Positions 53,909-62,743 are shown, counted from the stretch's first letter. The stretch is 64,000 nt of DNA from Comamonas koreensis (GCF_014076495.1 NZ_CP043575.1:4526001-4590000); one strand, 5' to 3'. A program made the numbers and translations. Notes: generated from the letters alone by a model not told the origin.

Positions 53909-54448
53909 ATGGCTATCGTTTTTTGCAGGGAGTGCAAAAAGGAAGTATCAGACGCAGCGGCAACTTGCCCTCACTGCGGAATCACCGAACCAGGCAAGGG
54001 GGCAAAGCCAAAGCCAACCACCAAAGACACAATGGTGGGCTTGCTGGTTGTGTGTGCAGTAGTCGGCGGCCTAGTGTTCGCTTGCTCAGACAGCAAAGAG
54101 GAAAAGGCAGCCGCTGCTGCGAAGGTTGAGGCAGACTCCGCCGCTTGCAAAAAGGATCTGCAGTGCATTGGAGACAAGGCAAGCATGGTGGCTGCGCGCC
54201 CTTGCGCTGCTGCGATTGAGCGCCTGGCCAGAGGAGAGGTTACCTGGACTGATGGAACGCTAGGCACCAAGTTTCCTAATTTCCGTTGGCTTAACGACAG
54301 CAAAGCGCAGGTCACCCTCTTGGGCGACAAGGTGCAATTTGTGAATGGCTTTGGAGCCAAGATCAATATGAAGTACTTTTGCCAAGTCGATATGTCTGGC
54401 AGCACCCCCGTCGTGCTGAATGTGAACGCCGCAGAAGGTCGGTGGTAG
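53909..54448 (+). CDS. Zinc-ribbon membrane protein, prophage cargo gene
   Basis: Protein of 179 aa. A zinc ribbon with Cys6, Cys9, Cys20 and Cys23 (CRECKKEVSDAAATCPHC) precedes one hydrophobic segment at about 42-58 (VGLLVVCAVVGGLVFA). The rest is probably outside the cytoplasm, with two cysteine pairs (AACKKDLQC, then RPC). AAGGGGA precedes the ATG. It is on the plus strand between repressor and tail genes, and has its own terminator, as morons do in P2-like phages. It may be expressed in the lysogen. No known family beyond the zinc-ribbon. Confidence 0.7.
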   Translation: MAIVFCRECKKEVSDAAATCPHCGITEPGKGAKPKPTTKDTMVGLLVVCAVVGGLVFACSDSKEEKAAAAAKVEADSAACKKDLQCIGDKASMVAARPCAAAIERLARGEVTWTDGTLGTKFPNFRWLNDSKAQVTLLGDKVQFVNGFGAKINMKYFCQVDMSGSTPVVLNVNAAEGRW

Positions 54449-54461
54449 AAGCCCGCCAAAC

Positions 54462-54487
54462 AAAAAGCCACTCAAGAGTGGCTTTTT
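54462..54487 (+). terminator. Terminator of the cargo gene
   Basis: AAAAAGCCACTC pairs with GAGTGGCTTTTTT (54462-54487) with a small loop. It separates the rightward lysogeny genes from the convergent tail operon. Confidence 0.85.
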
Positions 54488-54520
54488 TCATGCACGGCCA
54501 CTTTCAAGGCGCATTAAGCA

Positions 54521-55615
54521 CTATTCATCATCGTCGTCATCCGGGTCGGTTGTGCGCGTAGGCGCGTCATCTTCCCCGTTCCGCTCCATCTCCAGCTTGG
54601 TGGTAAAGCCGCCATCGCCGCTCAGTTCGCTGGTCACCGTTTTGATCAGCCAATCTTCGCCATCGATCTCGGGTTTAAAGCCGCTGACCTTGACGGGCGT
54701 CTGCACCGCCAGCGCCGGCTGGCCGATGGCCAGGCTGATCTGCAGCGTGGCCTTGCCGCGCACAATGCGGCCCATCTCTGCCTGCGCAGCGGCCAAGGCG
54801 TCGGCCTCGGTGGCGTAGGTGTCTTTGAGGGTTTTCAGGTTCGTTTCAGTGCCTGCGATAGAGGCCCGACGCTGGCTTTTGTTGGTGTCCCCCCAGTAGG
54901 CCCGCACACCGCTGTAGCTGTCGCGCTCGGAACTGTTGTAGCTGTGCTGGTCGCCGGCGCGGCGGGTCATCACCACAGCGGGCATGGCCTTGCCGCTGGC
55001 GGTCGCTGCGCCGTTGATCGGCAGGAACAGCAGCACGCCCTTTTTGACCGTGGCCACGGCGTCGTGCTGGCGGCCAATGCGGGTCAGAAAATGCACCGGG
55101 CTTTCGTTGGTCTGGTCGATGTGCTGTACGCGCTTGCTGGCCAGGCTTGCGCCCACCTTGGCCTCCATCCCGTTGGCCTTGGCAATGTCCTGCACGATCT
55201 GGCCCAGGATGGTGTCGTGCCAGCTGTTGCTGGTGCGGCTGCGCAGGCCCTTGCCCAGGTTGGCACTGCGGGCGCGGATGTTCAGCACATCTGGCGTGCC
55301 GTTGTGGCTGATTTCGTCCACGGTGAATTCGCCCTTGTCCACCAGGCCGTGGCCCACCCAGCCCCAGCGCAGCGCCACGATGGCGCCCTTTGGGGGAATG
55401 GCCAGCTTGCCATCATGATCGCTCAGCTCCACATCGAGCTGGTCAGCCTCTTCGCCGCGGCTCTCCGTCAACGCAATGCGGATCAAGCGCCCGTTGATCT
55501 TGGGCGTTATGTCCTTTCCGTTGATGGTCAGCAGGTACGTGGGCTGGCGGTAGTCGCTGCCGGCGTCCAGCGCTTCGGGTTGTTGGGTCGTGTCTGCCAT
55601 TGTGGCCATCACCAT
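54521..55615 (-). CDS. D: Phage late control / tail protein D (P2 GpD)
   Basis: Protein of 364 aa of the GpD family, the tail-hub/baseplate protein of contractile tails. The N-terminal beta domain (PTYLLTINGKDITPKINGRL) and central segments (FLTRIGRQHDAVATVKKGVL) are typical. It ends in an acidic tail of Asp and Glu. In P2 it is the last gene of the FETUD operon, as here. Its first codons overlap the U stop by seven bases, so translation is coupled. Confidence 0.9.
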   Translation of the reverse strand: MVMATMADTTQQPEALDAGSDYRQPTYLLTINGKDITPKINGRLIRIALTESRGEEADQLDVELSDHDGKLAIPPKGAIVALRWGWVGHGLVDKGEFTVDEISHNGTPDVLNIRARSANLGKGLRSRTSNSWHDTILGQIVQDIAKANGMEAKVGASLASKRVQHIDQTNESPVHFLTRIGRQHDAVATVKKGVLLFLPINGAATASGKAMPAVVMTRRAGDQHSYNSSERDSYSGVRAYWGDTNKSQRRASIAGTETNLKTLKDTYATEADALAAAQAEMGRIVRGKATLQISLAIGQPALAVQTPVKVSGFKPEIDGEDWLIKTVTSELSGDGGFTTKLEMERNGEDDAPTRTTDPDDDDDE

Positions 55616-56109
55616 TTATCGTCGTCGTCTTCGTCACTGAGCCACCAGTCCCAGGGGTCGCCGCCATACCAATCGTCATCCCCTGCACCGCTGTCTGGCC
55701 CGGTGTCCAATCCGCCAGATGGGTCAACCTGCTGTGCATCCACGCGGGCCAGCGATAGGGTGAACTCCACCTTGCGCGCAGCACCTTCGCGGATGAAAAC
55801 GCTGCGCGTCGTGTTCAGGCTCTCGATCACCCATGCCCCCAGCGCCTCGCCGGTTCCGGTGCACAGGTTGTAAGCCTTGCCCGCATCAGCCATATCAGCC
55901 AGGCGGTCAAGGGCCTTGCGGTCGCCCATGAACTCGGGCACCTGCAGGCCGGTCAAAGTGATCTTGTCTTCGCCTGGCCCCACATACTGGCGCGCTGGCC
56001 GGTCGCCCACCCGGCTGCTGCTGGGGTGGCGCCATTCCTGGCTGCGCTGCAGATCGTTGTATGCCAGGGTCGAGAGGCCAAATACAAATTGGCCCAGGGC
56101 TGCCATCAT
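55609..56109 (-). CDS. U: Phage tail protein U (P2 GpU)
   Basis: Protein of 166 aa of the GpU family, a tail terminator/assembly protein. The N-terminal MMAALGQFVFGLSTLAYNDL and the EWRHPSSSRVGDRPARQYVG motif are typical. It ends in an acidic Trp- and Asp-rich tail. It lies between T and D, with a 12-base gap to T and an overlap with D. Confidence 0.87.
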   Translation of the reverse strand: MMAALGQFVFGLSTLAYNDLQRSQEWRHPSSSRVGDRPARQYVGPGEDKITLTGLQVPEFMGDRKALDRLADMADAGKAYNLCTGTGEALGAWVIESLNTTRSVFIREGAARKVEFTLSLARVDAQQVDPSGGLDTGPDSGAGDDDWYGGDPWDWWLSDEDDDDKW

Positions 56110-56121
56110 GCTGCGTTACTC

Positions 56122-58647
56122 CTAGTCAAGGTCGGTCAGGCTGCTGCCACGTCGGGCGGCCTTTTGCCGTTCCAGTCGCTCAATCTCTGCCCGCACAGCG
56201 GCGCCGATCTCGTCGCCCTTGGCGTTGCCCTGCACGGTGATGTTGATGATGTAGGTGCTGGCACCGCCGCCCGAAGCTGTGCCACCCACAGGGGCTGGTG
56301 CCGCCATGCTCGCCATATCTGGCATGGGCAGCATGCCGCCCATCGGCAAGGCCATGGCGCCCATGGGCACCAGGGTGGCGGCGGCCATGCCCAGCGCGGC
56401 ATTGCGCACCAGGCCGGAACTGCCAGCAATGCCCTGCGCGGCGCCCTCGCCCACGTAGCCGCCCAGCTCAGCAAACACCCGGCTTGGACTGTGTATGCCC
56501 AGCCTTTCTTTGAACCAGCCAATGCTGCTGCTGGCCACTTCGCCCACGGCATCGCGCACGGCCGCAATGCGGCTGGTGATGCCGCTGACCAGGCCCTGAA
56601 TGATGTTGGCGCCCGCGTTAAAGAACTGGCTGGTAAGCCCCATGACGGCCTGCAGGCCACTGCCAATGGCAGAGGTCAGGTCGGCCCACAGCAATTTTGC
56701 GCCACCCACCACATCGTCCCACCGCTGGTAGAGCATGGTGGCCGCCGTAATGACTAAGCCGATAGGCCCTAACAGGCGGAGAAATACCGCGCCAAATCGC
56801 AAGATTGCCGGTATGTAGAGGGCCACGCGGGCACCAAAGGCCCCCAGCCACTGACCACCAAAAGTAAAGGCACTGCCCACCAAACGCATCGCTGTGCCAA
56901 TGTTGGCAAAGGACAGCCCCAAGCGCGCAAACATAAACCGAAGGATCGCGCCTTTGGCAAGCATCAAGCCCAGCGGAATCAGCAGCGCACCCATTGCCCC
57001 CATCAAAAGGCCCGCGCCCACCACCAGCTTTAGGACGCCGCCCACGATAGCCGGATTGGCTTGCATCCAGGCGGTGAACTTCTCCAATAGCGGGTTCAGC
57101 GTCTTGTAGATCTCCAGCAGCGGCGTCTTTAGCTGCTCGCCTGCCACTGCCATGCTGTTGAAGAGGCGGTTCTGCTCCGTCAAGGTTTGGGCCGACAAGG
57201 TGGAGTTCCTAGCGCTGGCCTCCTTTGCCATGCTGCCCTTCCCCTCAGGCCCATTAGCCAGGTTTCTCTGGCGCCTCAATTCCTCAGGCTGCTGCACCAG
57301 CTTGGCCAGCGTGTCGCTATGCTCAAGTCCCACCAGCTCGGCCATGACGCCAATTTGGTTCTTCTTGGGCAGCTTGGCGATGGCAGCCGACACCTTTTCC
57401 AAGGTGCCCGCAGCGTCTTTGGCCATACCGTTCTGAATCTGGGCAGGCGTCATCCCAATCTCGCCCACCGCCGCCTTGAACTTCTTAGTTCCCTTGGTCG
57501 CAGCTGCGAACTTGGTGAATATCGCATTGATGGCCGTGCTCGCAGTTTCCGCGCGCTCGCCCAGCGTCAGCAAGGTGCTGCCCAGCGCGGCGGTGTCCTC
57601 GGCAGAGATGGCCACGGTGGACGCCACACCACTGGTGCGGTTCAGCACATCAATGATGTCAGCACCTTTGCTGATGGCGTTGTCATCCAAGTAGTTGATG
57701 GCGTCGGCCAAGCCCCGGATCTCCGTCACCGGGCGTTTGAAGTTCTTCGCCACCTTGCCCATGCTCTCGGCGATCTCGTCCGGCACGGCGTCAAACGCCG
57801 TCGCCATCTCGCTGGCCAACTCCACAAAGGTGGCCAGCTCGCCGGTGGGCACCTCCATGCGCGCGGCGGCGGTCATCATTTCCGCAATCTGCACGGTGGT
57901 CTGCGGCAACCTGGTGGATAGGTCGCGCACCTGGGCTTCGGCCTTGCGGTAGACCTCGGTCAAGTTGCCCGCTTCGTCGCGCGCACCCTGCACCTGGCGC
58001 GCAATGCCCAGCATGGCGTCTTCGTGCTGCATGAAGGCGCCCACGGGCTTGAGTCCCATGTCCATCACCTTCTTGCCGCCATACATCGCTGCACCGCCCG
58101 CTGCGGCCATGGTCGCGCCCTTGGCAGCCATGGCAGAGGCTTTGCGCTGGGCTTCTGCCAGGCTTTTGAGCCGCTCGCGCTGCTTGGTGATTGCCGCTGT
58201 TGATGCCTCCATGCGCGTGCGTAGGTTGCGCTCCTGCTCGGCCAGGCCCGATGTGGCCATGCCCGCCTGCGCCATCTTGTCGCGTAGGCGCTGGGTGGTC
58301 TGGGTTTGATCCTGCAGGCGGCTTTTGAGCGCTGCAGCTTCGGCCTTGGCCTTCTCAAACTTACGCGCCATGCCGGCAGTGACATTGCCCGCCGCGTCAT
58401 GCTCCAGCGCCATGGCCTTGACCTTGGCCTGCTGGCTGGCCAGCTCGGCACGCAGGCCTGCGGATGCCTTGACGCTGTTGCGGAAATTGTTGATAAGCCC
58501 GTGCTGCGACTCCATGGCCTTGAAGTCGCTGTGCAGCTGCTTGATCTTGTTGGATGTGGCAGCGCTTCCCGCCATCACACGTTTAAGCGGGCCAGTCACC
58601 TTGTCCACTGCCTGCAGCAATACCTCTAAGCGCAGTTTGTTGACCAT
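56122..58647 (-). CDS. T: Phage tail tape-measure protein (P2 GpT)
   Basis: Protein of 841 aa that sets tail length. Coiled-coil N-terminus (about 1-180), then a PhageMin_Tail-type domain with GKVAKNFKRPVTEIRGLADA, then several hydrophobic segments (about 500-640), then a glycine-rich end. This is the usual tape-measure pattern. It follows the E/E' frame after 13 bases. In P2 the length is similar, about 815 aa. Confidence 0.93.
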   Translation of the reverse strand: MVNKLRLEVLLQAVDKVTGPLKRVMAGSAATSNKIKQLHSDFKAMESQHGLINNFRNSVKASAGLRAELASQQAKVKAMALEHDAAGNVTAGMARKFEKAKAEAAALKSRLQDQTQTTQRLRDKMAQAGMATSGLAEQERNLRTRMEASTAAITKQRERLKSLAEAQRKASAMAAKGATMAAAGGAAMYGGKKVMDMGLKPVGAFMQHEDAMLGIARQVQGARDEAGNLTEVYRKAEAQVRDLSTRLPQTTVQIAEMMTAAARMEVPTGELATFVELASEMATAFDAVPDEIAESMGKVAKNFKRPVTEIRGLADAINYLDDNAISKGADIIDVLNRTSGVASTVAISAEDTAALGSTLLTLGERAETASTAINAIFTKFAAATKGTKKFKAAVGEIGMTPAQIQNGMAKDAAGTLEKVSAAIAKLPKKNQIGVMAELVGLEHSDTLAKLVQQPEELRRQRNLANGPEGKGSMAKEASARNSTLSAQTLTEQNRLFNSMAVAGEQLKTPLLEIYKTLNPLLEKFTAWMQANPAIVGGVLKLVVGAGLLMGAMGALLIPLGLMLAKGAILRFMFARLGLSFANIGTAMRLVGSAFTFGGQWLGAFGARVALYIPAILRFGAVFLRLLGPIGLVITAATMLYQRWDDVVGGAKLLWADLTSAIGSGLQAVMGLTSQFFNAGANIIQGLVSGITSRIAAVRDAVGEVASSSIGWFKERLGIHSPSRVFAELGGYVGEGAAQGIAGSSGLVRNAALGMAAATLVPMGAMALPMGGMLPMPDMASMAAPAPVGGTASGGGASTYIINITVQGNAKGDEIGAAVRAEIERLERQKAARRGSSLTDLD

Positions 58648-58660
58648 GCTGCCCCTCTTT

Positions 58661-59142
58661 TCATCGTTTACCGGCCTTGGCCTCCTGCTTTTCGTTGTAG
58701 CGCTTGATTGCTCGATTGCGCCATTCGCTAAGCTCGGCCGCGTCCATGTCCCACATATCTGCTGGCCGCCAGTTCCACAGCTCGGCCAGGTCGACCATCA
58801 TGTCTTCGACCGTGTTTACTCCGGCTCGGTCGGCGCCGTTGCACCAGTCAAAAAATAGCCAATCTCCGTCGCCATCGTGATCAGGTCAGCGATATCCATT
58901 TGGTAGACCTCGCTCTCCATCAAGGTGGGCACGGTGATGCGGGGAAAGATTTTCGCCAGCGCGTCAGTCTTCATGTTCATCACTTCAACCAGAAGCAGCC
59001 CGCGCAGGTCACCCACGCTGGGCTTCATAACCTGCACTTCGGTGATGGTCTGGCCACTGCGAACAATCGGTACCATCAGTTTGACGGTGGACGACTTACG
59101 CGCGGTTGTGATGGCGGGCTTGGTTTGCTCAGCTGTTTGCAT
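58661..59142 (-). CDS. Tail assembly chaperone E+E', -1 frameshift product
   Basis: The E frame (108 aa) can continue through a -1 shift at the slippery T TTT TTG (58849-58855) into the E' frame to give a 160-aa fusion. The E' part (about 62 residues) has NTVEDMMVDLAELWNWRPAD and WRNRAIKRYNEKQEAKAGKR and stops at 58661. The layout is the same as the known frameshift of the P2 FETUD operon. It is required for tail length control. The ratio of products is not predictable from sequence. Confidence 0.85.
58816..59142 (-). CDS. E: Tail assembly chaperone E (P2 GpE)
   Basis: Unshifted product of 108 aa ending in EIGYFLTGATAPTEPE. It has the GpE family pattern with MVPIVRSGQTITEVQVMKPS and the TLMESEVYQMDIADLITMAT helix. 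A terminator-like hairpin lies between FII and this gene, which would lower E and E' compared with FI and FII. GGAGAAG precedes the ATG. Confidence 0.88.
   Translation of the reverse strand: MQTAEQTKPAITTARKSSTVKLMVPIVRSGQTITEVQVMKPSVGDLRGLLLVEVMNMKTDALAKIFPRITVPTLMESEVYQMDIADLITMATEIGYFLTGATAPTEPE
58849..58855 (-). promoter_or_regulatory. Programmed -1 frameshift site of E/E'
   Basis: The heptamer T TTT TTG fits X XXY YYZ in the E frame (TTT and TTG as codons 97 and 98). It lies 33 bases before the E stop. P2 uses the same heptamer. Confidence 0.85.
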
Positions 59143-59160
59143 GTTCTTCTCCGGGTTATC

Positions 59161-59201
59161 AAAAAGACAGCGGGCGCACGGTTTGATGCGCGGCCCGCTG
59201 T
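59161..59201 (-). terminator. Terminator-like hairpin between FII and E
   Basis: On the minus strand ACAGCGGGCC (59192-59201) pairs with the complementary GCCCGCTGT arm near 59167-59175, with an inner GCGCA/TGCGC stem, followed by CTTTTT. It lies in the 124-base gap. It may allow partial read-through, giving less E, E', T, U and D than FI and FII. Confidence 0.65.
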
Positions 59202-59266
59202 TGGAACTGGGCGGCCCCTAACGAGACACGCCCAGCAGCTTGGCAAAGCTGCGTTGGGTTGCGGGC

Positions 59267-59776
59267 TTAGATGGTCAGGGCCGCTCGCACAGCGGCCAGG
59301 TTGTCCACGCCGTCAATGATTTCGATCATGTTCACGAAGTCGATCTCCACAATGGTCGTGCCGTTCAGCACTTCCTTGTAGTAGCTCAACTCCATCTTGT
59401 AGGTGTGTTCGGTGGTCTCACCCACTTTGGCAGAGCCCTTGTCAATCTCGCTGATGCGGCCGCGCGCAACAACTTCGACAGCGTCCACCTGGCCGGTGTC
59501 CTCGGCGTCGAGCGCACCGGCAAAGCGCAGCATGGTGCCGTCATGGCGGCCCGAGCCAAAGCCACTGTGGCTGCCATCGGCCCAGCCGCCCATCTTGTAT
59601 TCCATCGACATGGCTTCCATGCCAAAGTCTTGTTTGACAGGGCCACCCATGCCGCCTGCTTGGTAGTCATCCATCTTGCGGGTGAGTACGGGCAGATTGA
59701 GCTCGGGCACCTCGCCCAGGTAGCTGATACCGTCTTTGAAGACAACGTAGTTTTTGAGTTTGCGGGGCAATGCCAT
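59267..59776 (-). CDS. FII: Major tail tube protein (P2 GpFII)
   Basis: Protein of 169 aa that forms the tail tube. The N-terminal MALPRKLKNYVVFKDGISYL and KMDDYQAGGMGGPVKQDFGM are typical. Length matches P2 FII (172 aa). It lies 47 bases downstream of FI. A hairpin follows it. Confidence 0.92.
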   Translation of the reverse strand: MALPRKLKNYVVFKDGISYLGEVPELNLPVLTRKMDDYQAGGMGGPVKQDFGMEAMSMEYKMGGWADGSHSGFGSGRHDGTMLRFAGALDAEDTGQVDAVEVVARGRISEIDKGSAKVGETTEHTYKMELSYYKEVLNGTTIVEIDFVNMIEIIDGVDNLAAVRAALTI

Positions 59777-59823
59777 GGTGTTGCGTCCTTATGCGTGGTG
59801 GCGTTGTGGCGTTCTGGGTGCGC

Positions 59824-61029
59824 TTACAGGCCCGTGGCCACGCGCTGGGCGAAGTCGCCCCAATACTTGTCGGTGATGCGCTGGACAAAGCCCAGATCCT
59901 CCAGCGGCGGGATAGGCGTGTAGTCGTAGTCGATGGTGAGCTTGCCCACCTTCAACGTCTCGGTGGCATTCACCTCGGTATCGAGCCACGCAGAGCCGCC
60001 CAGGATGTAGCCACCGTTCTTGAGGCTGCGCAGGCGGCTGCTAATGCCCTCGATGATGTCCTTGGCCAGGCTCGGATGCATGGGCTTGTCCACCGCCCAG
60101 AAATGCCCCTCGGCCATGGTGTCGGCCAGCACATGCGCAGTGCGCACCGCGCTTTCAAAGGTGAATTCGGTTTCAATCGAGCAGGTGCGGCTGCCCCACA
60201 GCCGGTAGCCATCCTGCGCAATCCAGGTGGTCACCTTGCCTTCATTGAGCAGGTCGGTATCAGTGGCAGTGCTTTGCAGGTCAAAGAAGACAGCATGCTC
60301 CAGGCCGGTGATGCCGTTCAGCGGCACATTGGAGATGGTTTTGTGCCAGCCCTGCTCTGTGTCAATCTTGGCGCGGGCGCCCAGCGCAAACGCCACAGCG
60401 GGCACCACCACGCTGGCCTTGGCGGTCGAGTCCCAGCGCATCACGTTGGGCCAGATGGCCATGGTTTCTCGCTTGCCGAAGCCTTCGGCGTAGGCAATCG
60501 CCTCGCTCACATCCTGGCAGCCATCGCAATACACATAGGCCATGGCGCGCAGCTTTTCAGCGGCTGCGGTCAGCGCCTCGGCCACGGGCTTGGTGTCCAG
60601 GCCTGGGGCGCCCAGGATGCGCGGCTTTACCTTGAGCTGGGACTGTGCATCCAGCAGCGCCTGAATGCCGGTGCGCTTGCCGCCGATGTAGTCGCCCACC
60701 ACCTTGCTGGTCTGGTCAGCCATTTTCTCTTCGTCGGTTTCGCCCACACCCTCGGCCACGCGCACCACGATGATGACGGGGCGCACTTGGTCGGCGATGA
60801 TGGCCAGCGCCTGGGGCAGCGTGCCGGTGCTGCCCGCTGCTGCCTGGGCCTTGCTGATGCTGCTGAACAGTACGGGCTTATCCAGCGGGAAAACAGCCGG
60901 GTCTGCATCGGGGCCGGTGGCCACCAGGCCAATGACCGCGGTCGATGGAATGCGCAATTCAGCGGTGCCGCCCGAGACTTCGACAACGCGCACGCCGTGG
61001 TGGTAATTGGCCAGGTTTCCTGTCGCCAT
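59824..61029 (-). CDS. FI: Tail sheath protein (P2 GpFI)
   Basis: Contractile tail sheath protein of 401 aa. The start at 61029 (MATGNLANYHHGVRVVEVSG) and sheath-like central segment (KVVGDYIGGKRTGIQALLDA) and C-terminal EDLGFVQRITDKYWGDFAQR are typical. P2 FI is 396 aa. The longer in-frame start upstream lacks a ribosome site. GGAG precedes the ATG. It is the first gene of the FETUD-type operon. Confidence 0.93.
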   Translation of the reverse strand: MATGNLANYHHGVRVVEVSGGTAELRIPSTAVIGLVATGPDADPAVFPLDKPVLFSSISKAQAAAGSTGTLPQALAIIADQVRPVIIVVRVAEGVGETDEEKMADQTSKVVGDYIGGKRTGIQALLDAQSQLKVKPRILGAPGLDTKPVAEALTAAAEKLRAMAYVYCDGCQDVSEAIAYAEGFGKRETMAIWPNVMRWDSTAKASVVVPAVAFALGARAKIDTEQGWHKTISNVPLNGITGLEHAVFFDLQSTATDTDLLNEGKVTTWIAQDGYRLWGSRTCSIETEFTFESAVRTAHVLADTMAEGHFWAVDKPMHPSLAKDIIEGISSRLRSLKNGGYILGGSAWLDTEVNATETLKVGKLTIDYDYTPIPPLEDLGFVQRITDKYWGDFAQRVATGL

Positions 61030-61157
61030 ATTCGGATACTCCAAAGGGTGAATGGGTGCGCAAGCCGGTGCATGGGCGCGCTTGATTTCTCTGTAGCCGT
61101 CAGTGTCTGCCGCGCGCGCGCGAAACTCCAGCAGCGGGCGCTGTGGCTGCGCCAGGC

Positions 61158-61183
61158 ACAAAAAAACCCGCCTGGGCGGGTTG
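61158..61183 (-). terminator. Rho-independent terminator before the FI operon
   Basis: On the minus strand ACCCGCC (61177-61183) pairs with GGCGGGT (61167-61173), loop CAG, followed by a T-run at 61161-61166. It ends the tail-tip/host-recognition transcript before FI. Confidence 0.8.
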
Positions 61184-61205
61184 TGGGTTGGGTGGGAAGC
61201 GGGGC

Positions 61206-61739
61206 CTAAATCTCAGCGGCCACCACGCGAAGACCAGCAAAGCGCATGTGCTTTTCAGGGGGCAGGCTGCTGTTGATCATTTCTTGGCTGACGTTCCAAA
61301 TGCGGGCTTCGGTCATTGCGACAGAAAACAGCGCGCGGCCATTTTCAAACATCACCCGCACTGGTCGCACGCGGCCATCGCTGCTGCTGAGCGGCATATC
61401 GAACGATTCATTGATCGGGTACAGCTGGCCCGCCACATCCATGCGCACGGCCAGGGTCAGCGTGGCGCCCACCACCGTGCGCACCTCGCTCAGGGTGTCA
61501 GCCACGATAGTCTGGGTGTCGTTGGCGTGGTCAGCAGTAATGCTCTCCAGCACGATAGTGGGTTGCACATCACCAGGCTTTGGCACGCTCACCCATTTTT
61601 TGCCCGTCCAGCGCTGGCCCAGGCGGCTGTCGTCATCGCCGATCGGAATCGCGTTATCTGGCACAGGATCGAGGGCGGGCATATAGCTGCCCTCCCCACC
61701 GCATACGCCGGCCGCGTCAATGAATGCATATTTCGCCAT
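61206..61739 (-). CDS. Prophage tail-associated protein of unknown function
   Basis: Protein of 177 aa. No family recognised. Its N-terminus (MAKYAFIDAAGVCGGEGSYM) and RWTGKKWVSVPKPGDVQPTI suggest a small beta protein. Its start overlaps the stop of the upstream gene by one base. It is the last gene before the terminator at 61158-61183. It sits where P2 has tail-fibre and fibre-assembly genes, so it may be host-recognition or assembly related. Confidence 0.55.
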   Translation of the reverse strand: MAKYAFIDAAGVCGGEGSYMPALDPVPDNAIPIGDDDSRLGQRWTGKKWVSVPKPGDVQPTIVLESITADHANDTQTIVADTLSEVRTVVGATLTLAVRMDVAGQLYPINESFDMPLSSSDGRVRPVRVMFENGRALFSVAMTEARIWNVSQEMINSSLPPEKHMRFAGLRVVAAEI

Positions 61740-62257
61740 CAGACACCCTCCACTACACAAAATCCATAAGCACCGGGGTTGTTGGCGTTGCTATAGGCCA
61801 AGCACCGCACTGTCGATGCATTTATCAGCCGATAGGACATAGGCACCGGGCCGGCCCCGCCCATCCAAACTGTGCGGATGGGAATGATGAAAGTCTTTGC
61901 CGGATTAACCGCAGAAATCGGAATGTCCAGATATCTGGCCGTACCCGTCCCCTCATCCCCATTTGCCCATGCCGAATATGTACCCACCACGTGCTGCACA
62001 TTCTTGATGCCGCCAATGCCAGCGACTGCCGCCGACACATGCGCCTTCACGTTATCGCGGGCCGCGTTGGTCACCGCATTGATGTTGTCACGCGCCGCAT
62101 TGGTGTTGCCGTTGATGCTGTCGCGGTTGGCCGTAGCCTCTGCCCGCGCCGTGGTGATATCGCCCTTGACTGCAGCAATATTGGCAATGGATGTGGCCAC
62201 CTGGGCGGCCACCGCCCGCAGTTCGCCGTAGATGACGGCTCCTAAACTTCCACTCAT
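61739..62257 (-). CDS. Prophage tail-fibre-like protein
   Basis: Protein of 172 aa. The N-terminal half has a repeated AARDNINAVT / AARDNVKAHV pattern that looks like a coiled, fibre-like shaft. The rest is beta-rich (YLDIPISAVNPAKTFIIPIR). It may be a small fibre or spike. It starts three bases after the stop of the upstream gene. Confidence 0.55.
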   Translation of the reverse strand: MSGSLGAVIYGELRAVAAQVATSIANIAAVKGDITTARAEATANRDSINGNTNAARDNINAVTNAARDNVKAHVSAAVAGIGGIKNVQHVVGTYSAWANGDEGTGTARYLDIPISAVNPAKTFIIPIRTVWMGGAGPVPMSYRLINASTVRCLAYSNANNPGAYGFCVVEGV

Positions 62258-62259
62258 TT

Positions 62260-62733
62260 TTAAGCCTCGCTTGCAGTAATGGCCTTGATGCGCCCGCCTT
62301 CGTACTCAAAGGTTTCGGTGCGGGTGCGGCCCTTGTAGGTGGTGGCAATGGTCTTTACCGTGCCCTCGGCGTTATAGGTGTAGTTGCCCACCGCCGCATT
62401 GCCGTCGATGGTCTCGGTCACCTTTTCAACCTGGCCCTGGGCGTTGTAGATGAACGAAACCAGCGTGGCGCCATTGGCGGGGCCTAGGGATAGATCCTCG
62501 CGCCGCAAGGTGATGTCTGGCCCGGTCTTGCCGTTGACCGTTTTAACCATGTCGGCGTCCAATTCATTGATCGCCTGCTGCTGGCTGGCCAGGGCCTGCT
62601 GCTGCTCATACAGCACGTCATCCACGCCGGCGCCCAGATCGGCCAGGCGCTGCACATCGGCGCGCAGCTTGTTGCCCGGGCTGGGCAGCGGAAAGCCGAA
62701 GTTCTCGGTAAAAACGCTGGTGTCTTGCGTCAT
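62260..62733 (-). CDS. Prophage protein with YD-like repeats
   Basis: Protein of 157 aa. A Gln-rich coiled segment (YEQQQALASQQQAINELDAD) is followed by three short repeats, FIYNAQGQVEKVTET, YTYNAEGTVKTIATTYKG and FEYEGGRIKAIT, similar to YD/Rhs-type beta repeats. It lies between the tail protein at 62744 and the fibre-like gene at 61739. It may be a small receptor-binding or fibre part. No family recognised. Confidence 0.55.
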   Translation of the reverse strand: MTQDTSVFTENFGFPLPSPGNKLRADVQRLADLGAGVDDVLYEQQQALASQQQAINELDADMVKTVNGKTGPDITLRREDLSLGPANGATLVSFIYNAQGQVEKVTETIDGNAAVGNYTYNAEGTVKTIATTYKGRTRTETFEYEGGRIKAITASEA

Positions 62734-62743
62734 GCTCTGCCCC

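Noticed and set aside
61142..61160. Possible Ogr site TGT-N13-ACA before FI
   Set aside because: Spacing is 13 rather than 12, it overlaps the terminator tail, and no -10 box lies at the right distance.
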